This document shows positions 62,380-64,000 of a stretch of 64,000 nt of DNA, piece after piece. The notes under the pieces were generated by a model. The model saw only the letters and a list, made by a program, of their open reading frames with translations, did not search any database and was not told the origin of the DNA. The stretch's first letter is position 1, and each line of letters begins with the position of its first letter. The stretch comes from Maribacter sp. ACAM166 (lineage in GTDB: Bacteria; Bacteroidota; Bacteroidia; Flavobacteriales; Flavobacteriaceae): NCBI RefSeq assembly GCF_005771495.1, contig NZ_VAUW01000006.1, positions 107,951 to 171,950 on the forward strand, given 5' to 3'. The position numbers were made by a program, and so were the translations under genes.

Positions 62380-63078
62380 ATGATACGTAAAACTGTAGCA
62401 AGCGTAACTGATGCATTAGAAGGTGTAAAGGACGGCATGACCTTTATGCTGGGTGGGTTTGGCCTTTGTGGCATACCAGAGAATGCTATAAGTGAATTGG
62501 TTAGACAAGGTGTTAAGGACATAACTTGTATATCTAACAATGCGGGGGTAGATGATTTTGGCTTAGGTCTTTTATTGAAAAAGCATCAGATTAAAAAAAT
62601 GGTTTCTTCTTATGTTGGTGAGAATGATGAATTTGAGCGACAAATGCTTAGTGGTGAATTAGATGTAGAGTTGACACCACAAGGTACACTAGCTGAAAAA
62701 TGTAGGGCGGCACAAGCAGGTTTCCCCGCTTTTTTTACCCCTGCAGGATACGGAACAGAAGTTGCCGAAGGTAAGGAGGTGCGTGAATTTAATGGTAAAA
62801 TGTACATATTAGAAGAGGCTTATAAGGCAGATTTCGCCTTTGTAAAAGCTTGGAAAGGAGATGCCGCAGGAAATCTAATATTTAAAGGCACTGCCAGAAA
62901 CTTTAATCCATGCATGTGTGGAGCAGCTCGTATTACAGTCGCAGAGGTCGAGGAATTGGTTCCTGTTGGTGAATTAGACCCGAATCAGATTCATATTCCA
63001 GGAATTTTTGTACAACGAATTTTTCAAGGAAAAGATTACGAGAAACGAATAGAACAAAGAACGGTACGTCAAAAATAA
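62380..63078 (+). CDS. scoA: 3-oxoacid CoA-transferase subunit A
   Basis: A 232-aa class I CoA-transferase alpha subunit. Motifs: [20 protein letters not shown] near residue 20, [30 protein letters not shown], and the later [32 protein letters not shown]. It pairs with the subunit encoded 4 bases downstream to move CoA between succinyl-CoA and acetoacetate or similar acids. Confidence 0.95.
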   Translation: MIRKTVASVTDALEGVKDGMTFMLGGFGLCGIPENAISELVRQGVKDITCISNNAGVDDFGLGLLLKKHQIKKMVSSYVGENDEFERQMLSGELDVELTPQGTLAEKCRAAQAGFPAFFTPAGYGTEVAEGKEVREFNGKMYILEEAYKADFAFVKAWKGDAAGNLIFKGTARNFNPCMCGAARITVAEVEELVPVGELDPNQIHIPGIFVQRIFQGKDYEKRIEQRTVRQK

Positions 63079-63082
63079 TAAC

Positions 63083-63739
63083 ATGTTAGATAAGAACGGA
63101 ATTGCAAAAAGAATAGCACAAGAAGTAGAGGATGGCTATTATGTAAACCTGGGCATCGGTATCCCAACGTTGGTAGCTAATTATGTTCGTGATGATATTA
63201 GTGTTGAGTTTCAAAGTGAAAATGGAATTCTAGGTATGGGACCATTTCCCATTGACGGCACGGAAGATGCAGATTTAATTAATGCAGGTAAACAAACCAT
63301 TACAGCATTACCAGGTGCTTCTTTCTTTGATTCTGTTACAAGTTTTTCCATGATAAGGGGTAGACATGTAGACTTAACTATTTTGGGTGCTATGGAGGTT
63401 GCCGATAATGGCGATATCGCAAATTGGAAGATTCCCGGTAAAATGGTTAAAGGTATGGGCGGTGCTATGGATTTAGTTGCTTCAGCAGAAAATATCATAG
63501 TAGCCATGATGCATACAAATAGGGCAGGTGAATCTAAGCTTTTAAAAAATTGTACTTTACCACTAACAGGTGTCGGTTGTGTGAAAAAAATCGTAACCAA
63601 CTTAGCGGTGTTAGAGGTGACTAAGGATGGGTTTTTATTAGTAGAAAGAGCTCCAGGTGTTACCGTTGAAGAAATAAAAACAGCTACTGAAGGTACTTTA
63701 ATAATAAAAGGTCAAGTTCCAGAAATGAATATGGATTAA
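63083..63739 (+). CDS. scoB: 3-oxoacid CoA-transferase subunit B
   Basis: A 218-aa beta subunit that carries the catalytic glutamate E46 in VEFQSENGILGMGP, with YYVNLGIGIPTLVANYV and KGMGGAMDLVASAENIIVAM as further family marks. It forms the covalent glutamyl-CoA intermediate. The spacing of 4 bases from scoA shows an operon. The 239 bases after it hold no further complete gene. Confidence 0.96.
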   Translation: MLDKNGIAKRIAQEVEDGYYVNLGIGIPTLVANYVRDDISVEFQSENGILGMGPFPIDGTEDADLINAGKQTITALPGASFFDSVTSFSMIRGRHVDLTILGAMEVADNGDIANWKIPGKMVKGMGGAMDLVASAENIIVAMMHTNRAGESKLLKNCTLPLTGVGCVKKIVTNLAVLEVTKDGFLLVERAPGVTVEEIKTATEGTLIIKGQVPEMNMD

Positions 63740-63874
63740 GGGTAGGTTAATTATCGATGAAATAACTATTTAATTTTTTTCACAACAACTAGAAGAAACT
63801 TCACAACAATAATTTTCTAAAATGAGATGTTTGAATGTATCTTTAGTACGCACAATAGCCCAATTAACCTATTA

Positions 63875-63978
63875 ACCTGAGTTCGATTAATAATATTTGA
63901 TTATTATGCAACAAAAAAGATAGATTTTCAGTAAATTAAAGTGTTGAAATTCAATTCATTAATCTAAAAATCTATCTA
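63875..63978 (+). repeat. Possible insertion-sequence left end with inverted repeat
   Basis: AGATAGATTTT (63919-63929) pairs perfectly with AAAATCTATCT (63968-63978) just before an ATG at 63979. Further upstream, ATTAACCT is directly duplicated (63863-63870, 63871-63878), leading into ACCTGAGTTCGATTAA (63875-63890), which resembles ends of IS982-type elements as I recall. The identification is uncertain. Confidence 0.35.
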
Positions 63979-64000
63979 TGGTAATCTACTCTAAAGTTAC
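63979..64000 (+). CDS. Start of a gene cut by the window edge, possibly an IS982-type transposase
   Basis: ATG at 63979 opens a frame MVIYSKV that runs off the window. A beginning of the form M-x4-K-V-T is what I remember for IS982-like transposases of Bacteroidota, and an inverted repeat lies directly before it. Only about seven codons are visible, so this is a guess from context. Confidence 0.3.

Overview
The window looks like a chromosomal segment of a gliding, probably marine member of the Flavobacteriaceae (Bacteroidota). Evidence: type IX secretion/gliding genes (sprE/porW-like, gldH), a SusC/SusD pair, DUF6341/DUF6427/DUF4254 proteins seen in flavobacteria, an ATP synthase operon without atpD/atpC, AT-rich DNA, and repeated promoter -7 elements of the Bacteroidota type TAnnTTTG. 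No rRNA, tRNA or CRISPR array was found.

Layout. 0-6.6 kb: plus-strand surface polysaccharide cluster (GT2 glycosyltransferase, two SDR epimerases, a CgeB-like glycosyltransferase, a polyprenyl glycosylphosphotransferase and a UDP-glucuronate decarboxylase gene broken by one missing base). 6.6-11.4 kb: purD, small flavobacterial membrane proteins, DUF4254, a GT9 glycosyltransferase and a TetR regulator with three palindromes in its upstream region. 11.7-21.9 kb: a long minus-strand arsenosugar cluster (arsM, arsS, a metallophosphoesterase-like/AhpD-like fusion, a sodium:solute symporter, SusD, SusC, a DUF2064 glycosyltransferase). 22.3-28.1 kb: HtrA protease, patatin, a PaaE-like reductase and an ABC exporter pair. 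28.4-37.2 kb: SprE/PorW-like lipoprotein, bactofilin, AtpZ, a small membrane protein and atpB-E-F-H-A-G. 37.4-47.6 kb: MFS efflux, lipoprotein, flippase, dut, TPR, DUF4292, EnvC-like protein, aldo/keto reductase, thioesterase, SPOR protein and dprA.

47.6-50.8 kb is the least recognisable stretch: a start-less gene remnant bordered by a perfect 21-bp-arm hairpin, a 216-aa unknown protein, and a 649-aa lipoprotein with an HExxH motif. 51-64 kb returns to core genes: trpS, plsC, an ECF sigma operon whose last gene joins a membrane-anchored N-terminus to an outer-membrane barrel, recA, trhO, ricT-gldH-PBP1A and a two-subunit 3-oxoacid CoA-transferase. The right edge probably enters an insertion sequence.

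The most system-like block is the arsenosugar cluster. It couples arsenic methylation (ArsM), radical-SAM adenosylation (ArsS) and a glycosyltransferase to a TonB-dependent SusCD importer, an inner-membrane symporter and an unusual two-domain protein whose phosphoesterase half has lost several metal-binding residues.
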